The notes beneath the pieces were generated by a model. It was not told the DNA's origin, made no database searches, and was given only the letters and a program-made list of their open reading frames with translations. Below, in pieces: positions 1 through 8,386 of a stretch of DNA of 58,806 nt (the first letter of the stretch is position 1; each line of letters opens with the position of its first letter). A program made the position numbers and the translations under genes. Source of the DNA: Laceyella sediminis (GTDB taxonomy: Bacteria > Bacillota > Bacilli > Thermoactinomycetales > Thermoactinomycetaceae). The stretch is taken from NCBI RefSeq assembly GCF_003003125.1, contig NZ_PVTZ01000017.1:1-58806 (forward strand), written 5' to 3'.

Positions 1-114
1 CATTTGATTTTGACTTCAACCGTTCGAGTTTAGTTGAAAAAGGGTGAAAAAGCGAGCTTAAGATACACTCTGTCCAAAATTAAGGGGTTAATCCGCTGTC
101 ACTTGCAAGATACA

Positions 115-479
115 ATTTCAATACCACTATGGTTTCAACTAAACGATCGAAGTGGACGAGGACTTATACCAGGAGGACTGAATTTCAATACCACTATGGT
201 TCCAACTAAACGATCGAAGTGGACGAGGACTTATACCAGGAGGACTGAATTTCAATACCACTATGGTTCCAACTAAACAATAGATGGGTCTTTTGTACTT
301 GTCCGTACACTCGTATTTCAATACCACTATGGTTCCAACTAAACTGGTGCGTTCTGCGGTAGACGCGATCGCCCGCAACGCATTTCAATACCACTATGGT
401 TCCAACTAAACCTGCTGTATAAGTCATCGACTTTGCATTCCAATAGTTCATTTCAATACCACTATGGTTCCAACTAAAC
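115..479 (-). CRISPR. CRISPR array, 6 repeats and 5 spacers
   Basis: Six 30-bp repeats (plus strand ATTTCAATACC...CCAACTAAAC) start at 115, 182, 249, 315, 382 and 450, separated by spacers of 36-38 bp. The first copy has one substitution (GGTTT for GGTTC); the other five are identical. The spacers at 145-181 and 212-248 are identical over 37 bp, so one repeat-spacer unit is duplicated. Read on the minus strand the repeat begins GTTTAGTTGG and ends ATTGAAAT, the usual sense of type I/III arrays with ATTGAAA ends. The degenerate copy at the left would then be leader-distal and the leader would lie right of 480. No cas gene is in the window. Confidence 0.96.
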
Positions 480-534
480 CCGTATGTGAACGCCAGTCAT
501 CTCAAGCACTTTCATTATAGCAAAAGCCGAAAAT

Positions 535-585
535 GTCTGTGAACCTCTGATAATGCAAAAACCCCGGGAGGTTCACAGACTTTTT
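535..585 (+). terminator. 13-bp inverted repeat with T-run beside the array
   Basis: GTCTGTGAACCTC (535-547) pairs perfectly with GAGGTTCACAGAC (568-580) across a 20-nt loop and is followed by TTTTT on the plus strand. It has the form of an intrinsic terminator, yet no plus-strand gene precedes it. It lies within the presumed CRISPR leader side, so it may be a leader structure or may insulate the array. Confidence 0.5.
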
Positions 586-602
586 AGCGAGTGAAAGCGT
601 CT

Positions 603-692
603 CGGAGCTGCGACTCCATAACCATTTTCTCATTGCTCCACTTGTGCATCGACGCTCTACGGGAAAAGGCCGCCGCTTCATTCCCTCTTTAA
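603..692. mobile_element. degenerate MITE remnant
   Basis: The stretch with ACCATTTTCTCATTGCTCC, CACTTGTGCATCGACGCTC, GGGAAAAGG and CCGCCGCTTC follows the same order as the interior of the intact MITEs at 25050 and 55548. The terminal inverted repeats and TA duplication are missing, so this is an old, immobile remnant. Confidence 0.6.
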
Positions 693-819
693 CAATACAT
701 TGTATATAAAAAGGGTTATCCAAGGCCTTATCTAAACAAATAAATAGACAGTTTCTAAGTGAGCAAACAAAGGTATATCCTATAAAAGAAATATTACAAA
801 GACGACAAGGAGCGAAAAC

Positions 820-1680
820 ATGACAAATATCCGTTTACACTCAATTTCAAATCCAAACCCAGACAAAAACAAAAATGAAGATTTAGTGAGTTCTTTTCAG
901 AATGTTTATTGGGTATTAGATGGTGCTTCTGTACCAAATGGACTTAAGGTTCCTAGTAAAATTGATACGAAGTGGTATGTTGAACAATTAGATAAAGGTA
1001 TTAAAAAAGCACTAACCTCCTTTGCCGAACCTTATCATCTTAAAGAGATTCTTCACTATGCTATTCAATACGTACTTGATCATTCTAATCTAAGGGAGTA
1101 TCGTTCAGTCGCCAATTTTGTTTTACCAAGTAGCACTGTCGCTATGGTTAAAATCAACAATAAACAGATGGAATACCTGGTGTTGGGGGACAGCTATATA
1201 GTTACAGATATAAGTGATTCAATTCGCTGTTTCACAGATAATCGTTTAGAAAAGGTCGGTGTGGAAATGAGAAGTGAAATCAACCACCTTTTACAAAGTG
1301 GCAATGGCTATCATTCAGACTCAATTAACAATATTAAAATGAATCTGGTAAAATTAGAAGTGTCATCCCGAAATCAAATAGATGGTTACTGGATTGCTTC
1401 AGAAAAACCCGACGCAGCTTATCATGCTATGACAGGAACATTGGCAATCAAAACAAAGGGTAAACACGTTTTATTGATGACTGACGGCTTTGCTAGGGCT
1501 GTAACAACATTAGACCTTTTCAAATCTTGGGGAGAATTACTCAAGTTCGTGAATAATTATGGGCTTGATAAATGCTTAGATTTGATCAGGAGCAAAGAAT
1601 CAGCTGATCCTCAAGGACAAACATATCCACGTTTTAAACAATACGATGATGCCAGCGCATTGCTAATCAGCATCAACTAA
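820..1680 (+). CDS. PP2C-family (PPM-type) serine/threonine phosphatase-like protein
   Basis: This 286-residue soluble protein carries the order of motifs of the PP2C fold: YWVLDGAS near residue 32 (the metal-binding DG), VLGDSYIV near 124, LLMTDGFARAV near 219 and YDDASALLI at the C-terminus. Such enzymes remove phosphate from Ser/Thr using two metal ions; activity here is inferred from motifs only. The start follows an AAGGAG site at 808-813. It is AT-rich compared with the genes after 4.6 kb and is followed 36 bp later by a membrane-anchored protein, probably in one transcript. The cognate kinase is not in the window. A defence or signalling role is suggested only by context (CRISPR array, regulator gene). 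Confidence 0.78.
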   Translation: MTNIRLHSISNPNPDKNKNEDLVSSFQNVYWVLDGASVPNGLKVPSKIDTKWYVEQLDKGIKKALTSFAEPYHLKEILHYAIQYVLDHSNLREYRSVANFVLPSSTVAMVKINNKQMEYLVLGDSYIVTDISDSIRCFTDNRLEKVGVEMRSEINHLLQSGNGYHSDSINNIKMNLVKLEVSSRNQIDGYWIASEKPDAAYHAMTGTLAIKTKGKHVLLMTDGFARAVTTLDLFKSWGELLKFVNNYGLDKCLDLIRSKESADPQGQTYPRFKQYDDASALLISIN

Positions 1681-1716
1681 CCACCTACTGATAAAATGCC
1701 GGAGGATTGATTTTAC

Positions 1717-2430
1717 TTGGAAAACTTGTTAGACAAACTGGATTTGATCCTCTCTCTGCTGATCAACTTACTACTTATAGGTAGTTGGATTTTCACACAA
1801 CTCATGGAATGGAGTAAAAAAAGAGTAGTCGCTCGCTTTTTTGGGGCAGAACGTATCACTATCTACTTTCCAGGTAGAAATTTAGGGCGAACAATGCCTG
1901 TAATTGCAGCAGAGGATTTTTATGCTGCGTATCATTTGGCCGAATTTCTGCGCAATCATCGTATAGAAGTAAATCTAAAACATATTCCTGTTGACGCAAA
2001 TATTAATTTCGAACCAGGTTCCATTGTCATCTGTGGTCCTAAATCCTCTCCTAGAACTAAAGAGATTCTTTCTACAGATCCCTATTACAAATTTAAAGAA
2101 GAAGGTGGGTTGTGGAAATTTATTGATACAACCACTAACAATGAGCTTCTATCCCCATCTGACAAGCAACCCGCCGAAAATATAGACATTGCCTATTTTG
2201 GTAGACTTCAGTTAGGTAAGAATGATCCCAACTTTGTCACAATGATTGCAGGATTGCATGCAATCGGAAGTTACGGAGTTGTCCATTATATAACCAACCT
2301 GAAAGTCTTAAAACAAATTGACAATGAAACCGGTAACCAGCGTTTCTCCACACTCATTTCAACATATTATGATCCTCAATCCATGAATATCCTCTCAAGT
2401 GGTTTACAAATGCCCTTAAAAAAGCATTAG
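1717..2430 (+). CDS. membrane-anchored protein of unrecognised family with Rossmann-like segment
   Basis: The product has 237 residues and a TTG start preceded by GGAGG (1701-1705). Residues ~6-30 form one hydrophobic segment (LDLILSLLINLLLIGSWIF), followed by a basic stretch, so the rest should be cytoplasmic. The soluble part contains an alternating strand/helix pattern with SIVICGPKSSPRTKEIL near residues 102-118, AYFGRLQLG near 160 and a later MIAGLHAIGSYGVVHY segment. The GPKSSP loop looks like a nucleotide- or sugar-binding turn. I recall similar uncharacterised proteins in actinobacteria but cannot name the family. It is probably co-transcribed with the PP2C-like gene. Confidence 0.7.
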   Translation: MENLLDKLDLILSLLINLLLIGSWIFTQLMEWSKKRVVARFFGAERITIYFPGRNLGRTMPVIAAEDFYAAYHLAEFLRNHRIEVNLKHIPVDANINFEPGSIVICGPKSSPRTKEILSTDPYYKFKEEGGLWKFIDTTTNNELLSPSDKQPAENIDIAYFGRLQLGKNDPNFVTMIAGLHAIGSYGVVHYITNLKVLKQIDNETGNQRFSTLISTYYDPQSMNILSSGLQMPLKKH

Positions 2431-2748
2431 TTCACCAAATTTGAATTTCTAATTTTTACAATTGTTGCAGAGTAGGATTCCCTATTCTGCAACAACTAAC
2501 ACCCATTTTCTGCAATCTATATCAATAGTAATCCAATCCGCAATCATTTTTCAATTATTTTCCTGATTTAAATTATTTAGGTTAAATTTATACAAAATCC
2601 AATACAATCGGGCTATTACTGATCAATCAAATTTCAGCGGCTCTCCTTCTTTTAAGCTACACCATTTAAATCACACGATGTTATTCCTTTTTATTCCAAA
2701 CAACCTCACTTCGATATATAATGGTGGCAATTAAGGAGGGAGCAATGT
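2431..2748. other. AT-rich intergenic region with strong hairpin
   Basis: No gene is seen. A 15-bp hairpin (TTGTTGCAGAGTAGG at 2462-2476 with CCTATTCTGCAACAA at 2481-2495, one G-U pair, loop ATTC) sits 31 bp after the previous gene but lacks a clear T-tail. It may still end that transcript. The rest is AT-rich and should hold the promoter of the regulator at 2749; I could not pick -35/-10 boxes with confidence. Confidence 0.5.
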
Positions 2749-4089
2749 ATGACTGATTTGTCTCAAGATCTTATTCGCTATATCATAAAAAAGAGACGTA
2801 AAGAAAAAAATCTTCGTTTAGAAGATCTAAAAGATCGCAATATCTCTATTGCAACGATTAGTTTTATCGAAAATGGCGAACAAAGAGTTTCACAGGAAAA
2901 ACTGCACTATTTACTAACAAAATTGAATATCGATCCAGCTTCTTTAAAACATTTGATTGCAGAAGAAGCAGAGAGAATCGAAGAGCTTCGGTTTCAGCTT
3001 GACTTTATTGAAGCCTTATTAGACAACAATGAAACAACAATAATTTATGACTTATTACTAGGTACAAAGTTAGAAGACTTTCATCCACTTGCACCACATT
3101 TTCACTACCTGATGGGATTGGCTCACTTAAAAAAACAAGAATGGCACAAAGCAGAGCATTTCTTTCAGCGAGCTATATTATTATGCCGACACCATTCACT
3201 CAATCCGTCGGATAACATCATTGCTCTATGCTTAAAAGAATTAAGCACTTGCGCGTATCATCAAAATGACTTGGACCAAGCATTGTCCTTTGTTAATCAA
3301 GGTTTAGAGGCCTTTCAAGCAGATAAAGAACGAAAAGAGGTTCGATATATTCTGTTAAGTAATAAAATTTTGTATCTGCTAAGAGCAGGACAAACAGAAC
3401 AAGCGAGTCACTTATTAAACCAGATTTGGCCACTTATCCAAGAAATTGAGTTAACAAGGGTTACCTTGAACTTATATAAGTTCAGAGCCATCTTACTCAG
3501 AAAAAGCAAAATGTTCTCGGAAGCCATTGCCTGTTGCAAAGAGGGAATTCGGAAAGGGAAAAAGAACCTTTTCTTGAGTCGTACCTATGATTTGCTTAAT
3601 GTGTTAGGTAGCATTTATCTACAGCAAAAAGCATATGGTAAAGCTGCTTACTATTTTGAGTTAGTGATTAATAATGACAAAGACGTAAAATTTCCCCGCA
3701 GACATATCGATGCTCATACATACCTAGCCATTTTACATGATGGTCAACAAAACTGGAACAAAGCAGAAAAACATTTAGAACAAGCCATCGAGTTAGGCAA
3801 AAAGCTAAATGATGCCTATCGTATAACCAAAGCCTACATTGTTCGTGGAAACAACCTTAAAAATCAACTCCATTATGATGATGCAGTTGCTTCATACAAA
3901 CAAGCTATGATTTTGGCTCAAAATCACCATTACAAATCAATGGAAGCAAAAGCATTGTATTTAATGGCTGAATGTTATGATAAGATGAAAGAAGAAAAAG
4001 AATTTACTGATTCGACCAATCTTTTGTTCTTCCTGTTGAAAGAACTAAACTTTAAGGGGGACGAGGATGACATCTTTGACGTTTGCTAA
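2749..4089 (+). CDS. XRE-family HTH plus TPR regulator, RRNPP-like
   Basis: The 446-residue protein has an N-terminal helix-turn-helix (residues ~8-60, with LRLEDLKDRNISIATISFIENG) followed by a long all-helical region made of tetratricopeptide-like repeats (for example HYLMGLAHLKKQEWHKAEHFFQRAI near 118-142 and AYIVRGNNLKNQLHYDDAVASYKQAM near 363-388). This is the layout of peptide-sensing RRNPP regulators (PlcR, NprR, AimR type) in Firmicutes, which bind a short peptide encoded just downstream. Such a micro-ORF overlaps the end of this gene. The start has a strong AAGGAGGG site (2733-2740), spacing a little long. AT-rich composition matches the two genes before it. Confidence 0.85.
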   Translation: MTDLSQDLIRYIIKKRRKEKNLRLEDLKDRNISIATISFIENGEQRVSQEKLHYLLTKLNIDPASLKHLIAEEAERIEELRFQLDFIEALLDNNETTIIYDLLLGTKLEDFHPLAPHFHYLMGLAHLKKQEWHKAEHFFQRAILLCRHHSLNPSDNIIALCLKELSTCAYHQNDLDQALSFVNQGLEAFQADKERKEVRYILLSNKILYLLRAGQTEQASHLLNQIWPLIQEIELTRVTLNLYKFRAILLRKSKMFSEAIACCKEGIRKGKKNLFLSRTYDLLNVLGSIYLQQKAYGKAAYYFELVINNDKDVKFPRRHIDAHTYLAILHDGQQNWNKAEKHLEQAIELGKKLNDAYRITKAYIVRGNNLKNQLHYDDAVASYKQAMILAQNHHYKSMEAKALYLMAECYDKMKEEKEFTDSTNLLFFLLKELNFKGDEDDIFDVC

Positions 4090-4135
4090 ATTTTCTAACA
4101 GCAGATACGGTGATGATGATACAGATACAGATTGA
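4067..4135 (+). CDS. 22-residue acidic micro-ORF, candidate peptide partner of the regulator
   Basis: ATG at 4067 lies inside the last codons of the XRE-TPR gene in another frame, preceded by AAGGGGG (4054-4060), an ideal ribosome site at ideal spacing. The peptide begins MTSLTFAKFSNSRYG and ends DDDTDTD, then TGA, with a terminator 9 bp further on. The position matches the peptide genes of RRNPP systems, but there is no hydrophobic export signal, unlike Phr or PapR precursors. It may act inside the cell, be a modified-peptide precursor, or be a chance ORF. The ribosome site and terminator placement argue for translation. Confidence 0.55.
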   Translation: MTSLTFAKFSNSRYGDDDTDTD

Positions 4136-4143
4136 GTGAACCT

Positions 4144-4170
4144 GCACCAAGCAAGGGCTTGGTGCTTTTT
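4144..4170 (+). terminator. intrinsic terminator
   Basis: GCACCAAGC (4144-4152) pairs with GCTTGGTGC (4157-4165) around loop AAGG and is followed by TTTTT. It ends the XRE-TPR/micro-ORF transcript. Confidence 0.92.
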
Positions 4171-4596
4171 ATGTATAAAACTTGATCCAACCCCAACTAT
4201 TTACAATGCACACACCCAAACAGAGACCATTTTATACTCGATAAATAATATCTTGCGACAAACCAACGAAATATAGGTTACAAAACGCACATTTTGTTAC
4301 GTTGATAAATATAATCTTACATAACACCCATTCAATCACCTCATTAATGACATCCAAACCCCGCGAATCGATGGTCATCCAACTGACTATCAAAAAAAAA
4401 TTACAGAACATGAGAAAGGTTTTTATAAACCTAAAGAAGAATAGTCCTTATGTGCAGACGGCCATCGGCGGAAACTCCTTTTCCCTACAAGTGAAGAGAA
4501 TGGATAACAGCGTTGGTGCGCAGGCCCTTCAGCAAGCGGGTTGGGGGAATGGTTTGACTTCAAAATTTAAAAACAGCACAAAGAGCCAGGTCTTTT
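4171..4596. other. intergenic region, no convincing gene
   Basis: A 100-codon open frame (4302-4604) crosses this stretch, but it overlaps the next gene, has no ribosome site and has no recognisable content. Around 4464-4502 the sequence CATCGGCGGAAACTCCTTTT...CAAGTGAAGAGAATGG resembles the interior of the MITE family with an internal deletion, so part of the region may be a decayed element. Confidence 0.4.
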
Positions 4597-5112
4597 ATGA
4601 ATAAATACACACGTCAGCTCTACGATTATCATACCTGGGCTAATGCAAAGATGTTTGAACATTTGAAAGAGTTGCTCACTGACCTCTATCGCCGGGAGTT
4701 TGAGACGGGATTCTCTTCTCTGTCAAAGGTGTTGTCACACATGTATGCGGCGGATCAGATTTGGTTTGGCATCATGTCTGGCGGCGACATGATGGCGGTG
4801 TTGGCGATGGGGGAAACTTTTCAAGAGCAGGCTGAAGCGGCCAGCATGGCTGAGCTGGAAACGATGTTTGTGGCGTTGAGCCAGCAGTATCGCGCATTTT
4901 TTGAACGTCAAGGCGATCTGACTCAATCCATCGTGCTTGAACATGCTCATATCGGGAGAATGGAAACCCCACTCTATGAATTGGTGCAACATACTGTCAA
5001 TCATGGCACCTATCACCGTGGCAACATCATGACCATGTTGCAACAATTGGGGCATCCATTCACCTCGATGGACTATATTTATTATCTGCATGCCAAAGCA
5101 ACAAACGGATAG
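4597..5112 (+). CDS. DinB-family protein
   Basis: The 171-residue four-helix protein matches the DinB/YfiT-like metal-binding fold: YDYHTWANAKMFEHL at residues ~9-23, LSHMYAADQIWF near 46-57 with the first histidine, and QHTVNHGTYHRGNIMTMLQQLGH near 128-150 with the two further histidines of the metal triad. Members include thiol-dependent transferases; the substrate here is unknown. A weak AGCCAGG site precedes the ATG. The gene ends inside the terminator hairpin shared with the convergent helD gene. Confidence 0.85.
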   Translation: MNKYTRQLYDYHTWANAKMFEHLKELLTDLYRREFETGFSSLSKVLSHMYAADQIWFGIMSGGDMMAVLAMGETFQEQAEAASMAELETMFVALSQQYRAFFERQGDLTQSIVLEHAHIGRMETPLYELVQHTVNHGTYHRGNIMTMLQQLGHPFTSMDYIYYLHAKATNG

Positions 5113-5139
5113 CGGCTTCTTCGCCACTATCCGTTTGTT
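5100..5139. terminator. bidirectional terminator between dinB-like gene and helD
   Basis: AACAAACGGATAG (5100-5112) pairs with CTATCCGTTTGTT (5127-5139), a 13-bp stem covering the last codons of the DinB gene and lying next to the stop codon of the convergent helD gene. T-rich flanks occur on the plus side. Confidence 0.8.
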
Positions 5140-7473
5140 TCACATCCAGGTAAATTTGTTTGGGTCCACTTGGGCCAAAAACGGGGAAACTTCTCCCTGC
5201 ACATAGAGGAATAGCCGGTGCATGGCCCGTGTGCAAGCCGTGTACAAACGTTTCCGGTCGCTTTCTCTGCTGTAATTCTCCTGCGAAAAGTTGTAAATCA
5301 CCACCGCGTCAAATTCAATGCCTTTGGCCAGGTACACCGGAAGGATCACCACGCCGGATGCCAACTCCTGGTCTTCTTTATCAACCAAAGTGATCGGCAC
5401 ATGCCCTTGCAGCCTAGCATACGTTTGCACGCATTCTTGATGGCTTTTGCAAATGACGGCCAGCGATTCATATCCCTCAGCTCGGATGGCTGCGATATCT
5501 TCATGCAGTTTGCGCGCTAAATCCTCCGGTGCTGCCAACTTTCGCACCACTGGCAACGGCCCTTCCCGATTAAACGGCGTCACGGGTTTAGCATCAGTCA
5601 GCAATTCACGGGTAAACGCGACGATTTGCGAAGTGGATCGATAACTACGGTTCATCTCGTATTGCTGGGCTTCTCCTTCAGCAAATAAGCTTGTCATCTG
5701 CTCCAAACCTGATTGACGCGTTTGGTGCGGCAAGATGGCTTGGTTCCAATCCCCCAAGACCGTCAGCTTGGCCATCGGAAACAGAGTCCGCATCACTTGC
5801 AATTGGAACGGCGAATAATCTTGCGCCTCATCGATCAGCACATACCGGATATCCATATACCGGCGGACGCCGTGAATCAATTCCTGCAAATACAAAAGAG
5901 GCGTGATATCCTCATAGGGAATGGTGCCTTCTTGAAAACGGCGTCGCGTATAAGCGCAAATTTCCAGCCAATCTGTAGGGATGTCCTCCCTTTTCGCAAA
6001 CCGCTCCACCATGCCTTCTACAAAGAGCTGTTGATACACGCCATATACATCAACAAACGCGAGTTGCTTTACCTGTTTGCGAAGCGGCGCGAACCGCTGA
6101 CGAACCACTTTCTTGCGCAAAGTCGACTCTGCTTTGTGGTGCTCTCCCGGATCAGCATCGCCCCAGATGCTGGACTTGTACGCCCGATAATAATCTTCCT
6201 TTTCGAGGAATTCGACTTCCTCTCCTACCCAATCGTCCCAGATGCATTGTTCCGCCAGCCGCTCCAATTCATCTAACAACCAGGCGCGCATCATCTGCAC
6301 CCGGCTGGCTAATTTGGCATCGGGGGCATGTGTGTAAAATCGCTCTTCCATCTGTTCACGGGAAACCAGCACCCGGCCGTTTAGCATGATATCCCGAAAT
6401 TGCATACCGTCTTGCTCCAACCATTGTTTGTACCCTTGCAACAAGTGGAAAAAGCAAATAGAAGACTTATACCGAATCCCACTCATGCGGGCGGGTAGCG
6501 CTGGATCAGATTCATGGGTGAGCACATGTTCCAGCTGGTCAAATGCGTCTTCGATGTGAAACGCATTTCCCAACCGGTGTTCCGCATACTTTTGAAACGT
6601 CGTCTGCTTGATATTTTCTTCACCCAACTCCGGCAAAACATTGGAGACATAGCTCATAAAGACCGGATTGGGCGAAAACAGAAGCACTTGCGAGTGGGAC
6701 AGCCAAGAGCGGTGCTTATAGAGCAAATAAGCGATCCGTTGCAGGGCGACCGATGTTTTGCCGCTTCCCGCAGCCCCTTGCACAAACACCGCCTTGCTGC
6801 GGTCGTCGCGAATGATGCGGTTCTGCTCCGCCTGGATCGTCGCGACGATATTTTTCATCTGTGTGTCGGAGCGTTGACCCAACACTTCTTTGAGAATGGT
6901 ATCGCCGATCACTGCGCCCATGTCAAATGCCGATAACAGCTTGCCGTCTTTAATCAGGTATTGCCGTTTTAAGTGCATGGTTCCCTGAACCGTCCCCATC
7001 GGCGTCTCATATTCAACCGGCCCCGGCATCCCGTCATAATACATGTTAGCAATTGGGGCCCGCCAATCGTAAACCAAATGGGCATCCGTCTTTTCATCAA
7101 AATACGAAGCGATGCCGATGTAAATCTCTTCCGTGTTGGTTTCTCCCGCTTCGGTGAAATCCACCCGGCCAAAATACGGCGATTTCACCATGCGCTTCAG
7201 CACATGAAAGCGGCGGCGATCCCGCTCTTGTCTTCGTTCTTGTTCAGACATCACCCGCGCTTGCTGGGTGATACTCGCCACCGTTTCCAAGGCGTCCTCC
7301 GCAGTGGCCATGTTTACGGTCACATCTTCCCAAAATTCCCCACGCCAGACGCGCAAATCTTCACCTTGGGTAGATAGCTGCTTGCTCAGCTCGGAGATCG
7401 CCTCATTCATTTCTGTGAGCACATGTTGTAAACGCCGTTCTTCCAATTGCCATTCCTCTTTGCCTATGGACAT
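5140..7473 (-). CDS. helD: HelD-type RNA polymerase recycling helicase
   Basis: From the ATG at 7473 the protein is 777 residues, close to B. subtilis HelD (774). It has an N-terminal coiled coil (residues ~1-95), the HelD-typical YDWRAP at 135-140, Walker A GAAGSGKT at 233-240, Walker B VLIDEAQDYSPFQ, LGDWNQAI, the NRSYRST motif, and C-terminal KGIEFDAVVIYN and YTACTRAMHRL. The family is a UvrD-like ATPase that binds RNA polymerase and releases stalled or DNA-bound enzyme. The open frame extends 38 codons upstream, but those residues are not HelD-like and AGGCGGTGG lies just before 7473. It stands alone, convergent to the DinB gene. Confidence 0.92.
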   Translation of the reverse strand: MSIGKEEWQLEERRLQHVLTEMNEAISELSKQLSTQGEDLRVWRGEFWEDVTVNMATAEDALETVASITQQARVMSEQERRQERDRRRFHVLKRMVKSPYFGRVDFTEAGETNTEEIYIGIASYFDEKTDAHLVYDWRAPIANMYYDGMPGPVEYETPMGTVQGTMHLKRQYLIKDGKLLSAFDMGAVIGDTILKEVLGQRSDTQMKNIVATIQAEQNRIIRDDRSKAVFVQGAAGSGKTSVALQRIAYLLYKHRSWLSHSQVLLFSPNPVFMSYVSNVLPELGEENIKQTTFQKYAEHRLGNAFHIEDAFDQLEHVLTHESDPALPARMSGIRYKSSICFFHLLQGYKQWLEQDGMQFRDIMLNGRVLVSREQMEERFYTHAPDAKLASRVQMMRAWLLDELERLAEQCIWDDWVGEEVEFLEKEDYYRAYKSSIWGDADPGEHHKAESTLRKKVVRQRFAPLRKQVKQLAFVDVYGVYQQLFVEGMVERFAKREDIPTDWLEICAYTRRRFQEGTIPYEDITPLLYLQELIHGVRRYMDIRYVLIDEAQDYSPFQLQVMRTLFPMAKLTVLGDWNQAILPHQTRQSGLEQMTSLFAEGEAQQYEMNRSYRSTSQIVAFTRELLTDAKPVTPFNREGPLPVVRKLAAPEDLARKLHEDIAAIRAEGYESLAVICKSHQECVQTYARLQGHVPITLVDKEDQELASGVVILPVYLAKGIEFDAVVIYNFSQENYSRESDRKRLYTACTRAMHRLFLYVQGEVSPFLAQVDPNKFTWM

Positions 7474-7679
7474 CCTATCCACCGCCTGTATTTGCCGAGG
7501 CGCATCTTTTCTCAACCCACTTTTCCAGACGCTCCCCGGTCTCAATCTACAAATCAAGGTTTTCACAACAAGTTCGCTAAAACCCATACGCTTCCTTCTA
7601 GTACTATAGTTGTAATTTTTTGAACTTAGTATAATATAAAGATAATGAATTCACTACAACTAGCTGATGAGGATTTTTT

Positions 7680-8279
7680 ATGGACTTTCAAATGGATGAA
7701 CAACTTGTTGAACATAATGGAATAGATGCTTTGAACTGGTCTGCTGAATTTGAAGCATTAGCCAACCGGATTGGTAAACAGTTTCCACGTGTGGAAGAGC
7801 GGCAACGTTGTCGCGCTTATCTATTGGGATTGCTGAGTTCTGTTGAACGAAAAAACGGTTGGCAATTAGCTGAGTATACGGGTGTCTCGACTCCATACGG
7901 CATTCAGCATTTGCTGGGAAGAGCGCGATGGGACGCTGAAGCCGTTCGCGATGACTTGCAACAATATATGTAAGAACATTTATCTCATCCTGAGGCGGTT
8001 GTAGTAATAGACGAAACGGGTTTTCTTAAAAAAGGTCAGAAGTCTGTAGGAGTTCAACGTCAATATAGCGGAACCGCTGGTCGGATTGAAAATTGTCAAA
8101 TGGGAGTATGCTTAAGTTATGCCAGTCCAAAAGGAGCCACCTTGATTGACCGTAGTCTCTATCTTCCTAAAGCTTGGATAGAAGATCCACAACGTTGTGA
8201 AAAAACTGGGGTACCAAATCATACAGAATTTTATACCAAACCTCAACTTGCACGCCAGATGTTGCTCAGCTGTCCGTAG
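7680..8279 (+). pseudogene. IS701-type transposase remnant
   Basis: The N-terminal half of a DDE transposase is recognisable: NGWQLAEYTG, GIQHLLGRARWDAEAVRDDL, a TAA stop at 7971-7973, and then in the same frame [46 protein letters not shown] and [17 protein letters not shown] carries the first catalytic Asp. The frame ends at 8279 where homology stops, so roughly the C-terminal half is lost. A stop in the middle and the missing end mean it is not functional. No inverted repeats of the parent element were found. Confidence 0.85.
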
Positions 8280-8325
8280 TGGCCCCGACCTGCAGCAAGA
8301 TTACACGGAATGATACTTGAACAAA

Positions 8326-8347
8326 GCGCCAACATCATCGTTGGCGC
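8326..8347. terminator. hairpin between transposase remnant and lysE-like gene
   Basis: GCGCCAAC (8326-8333) and GTTGGCGC (8340-8347) form a perfect 8-bp stem with loop ATCATC. The T-tracts on either side are weak, so terminator function for the minus-strand exporter gene is only plausible. Confidence 0.4.
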
Positions 8348-8386
8348 GTTTGCTGGACTGAAAGACGGTGAATAACAATTATTTTT

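Noticed and set aside
139-451. Open reading frames on the minus strand across the CRISPR array
   Set aside because: They translate the repeat units (recurring SWNHSGIEI) and are a by-product of the array.
502-723. 73-codon ORF over the MITE remnant
   Set aside because: It reads through a degenerate mobile element and a hairpin; no ribosome site.
4302-4604. 100-codon ORF before the DinB gene
   Set aside because: No ribosome site, no recognisable content, overlaps the DinB start.
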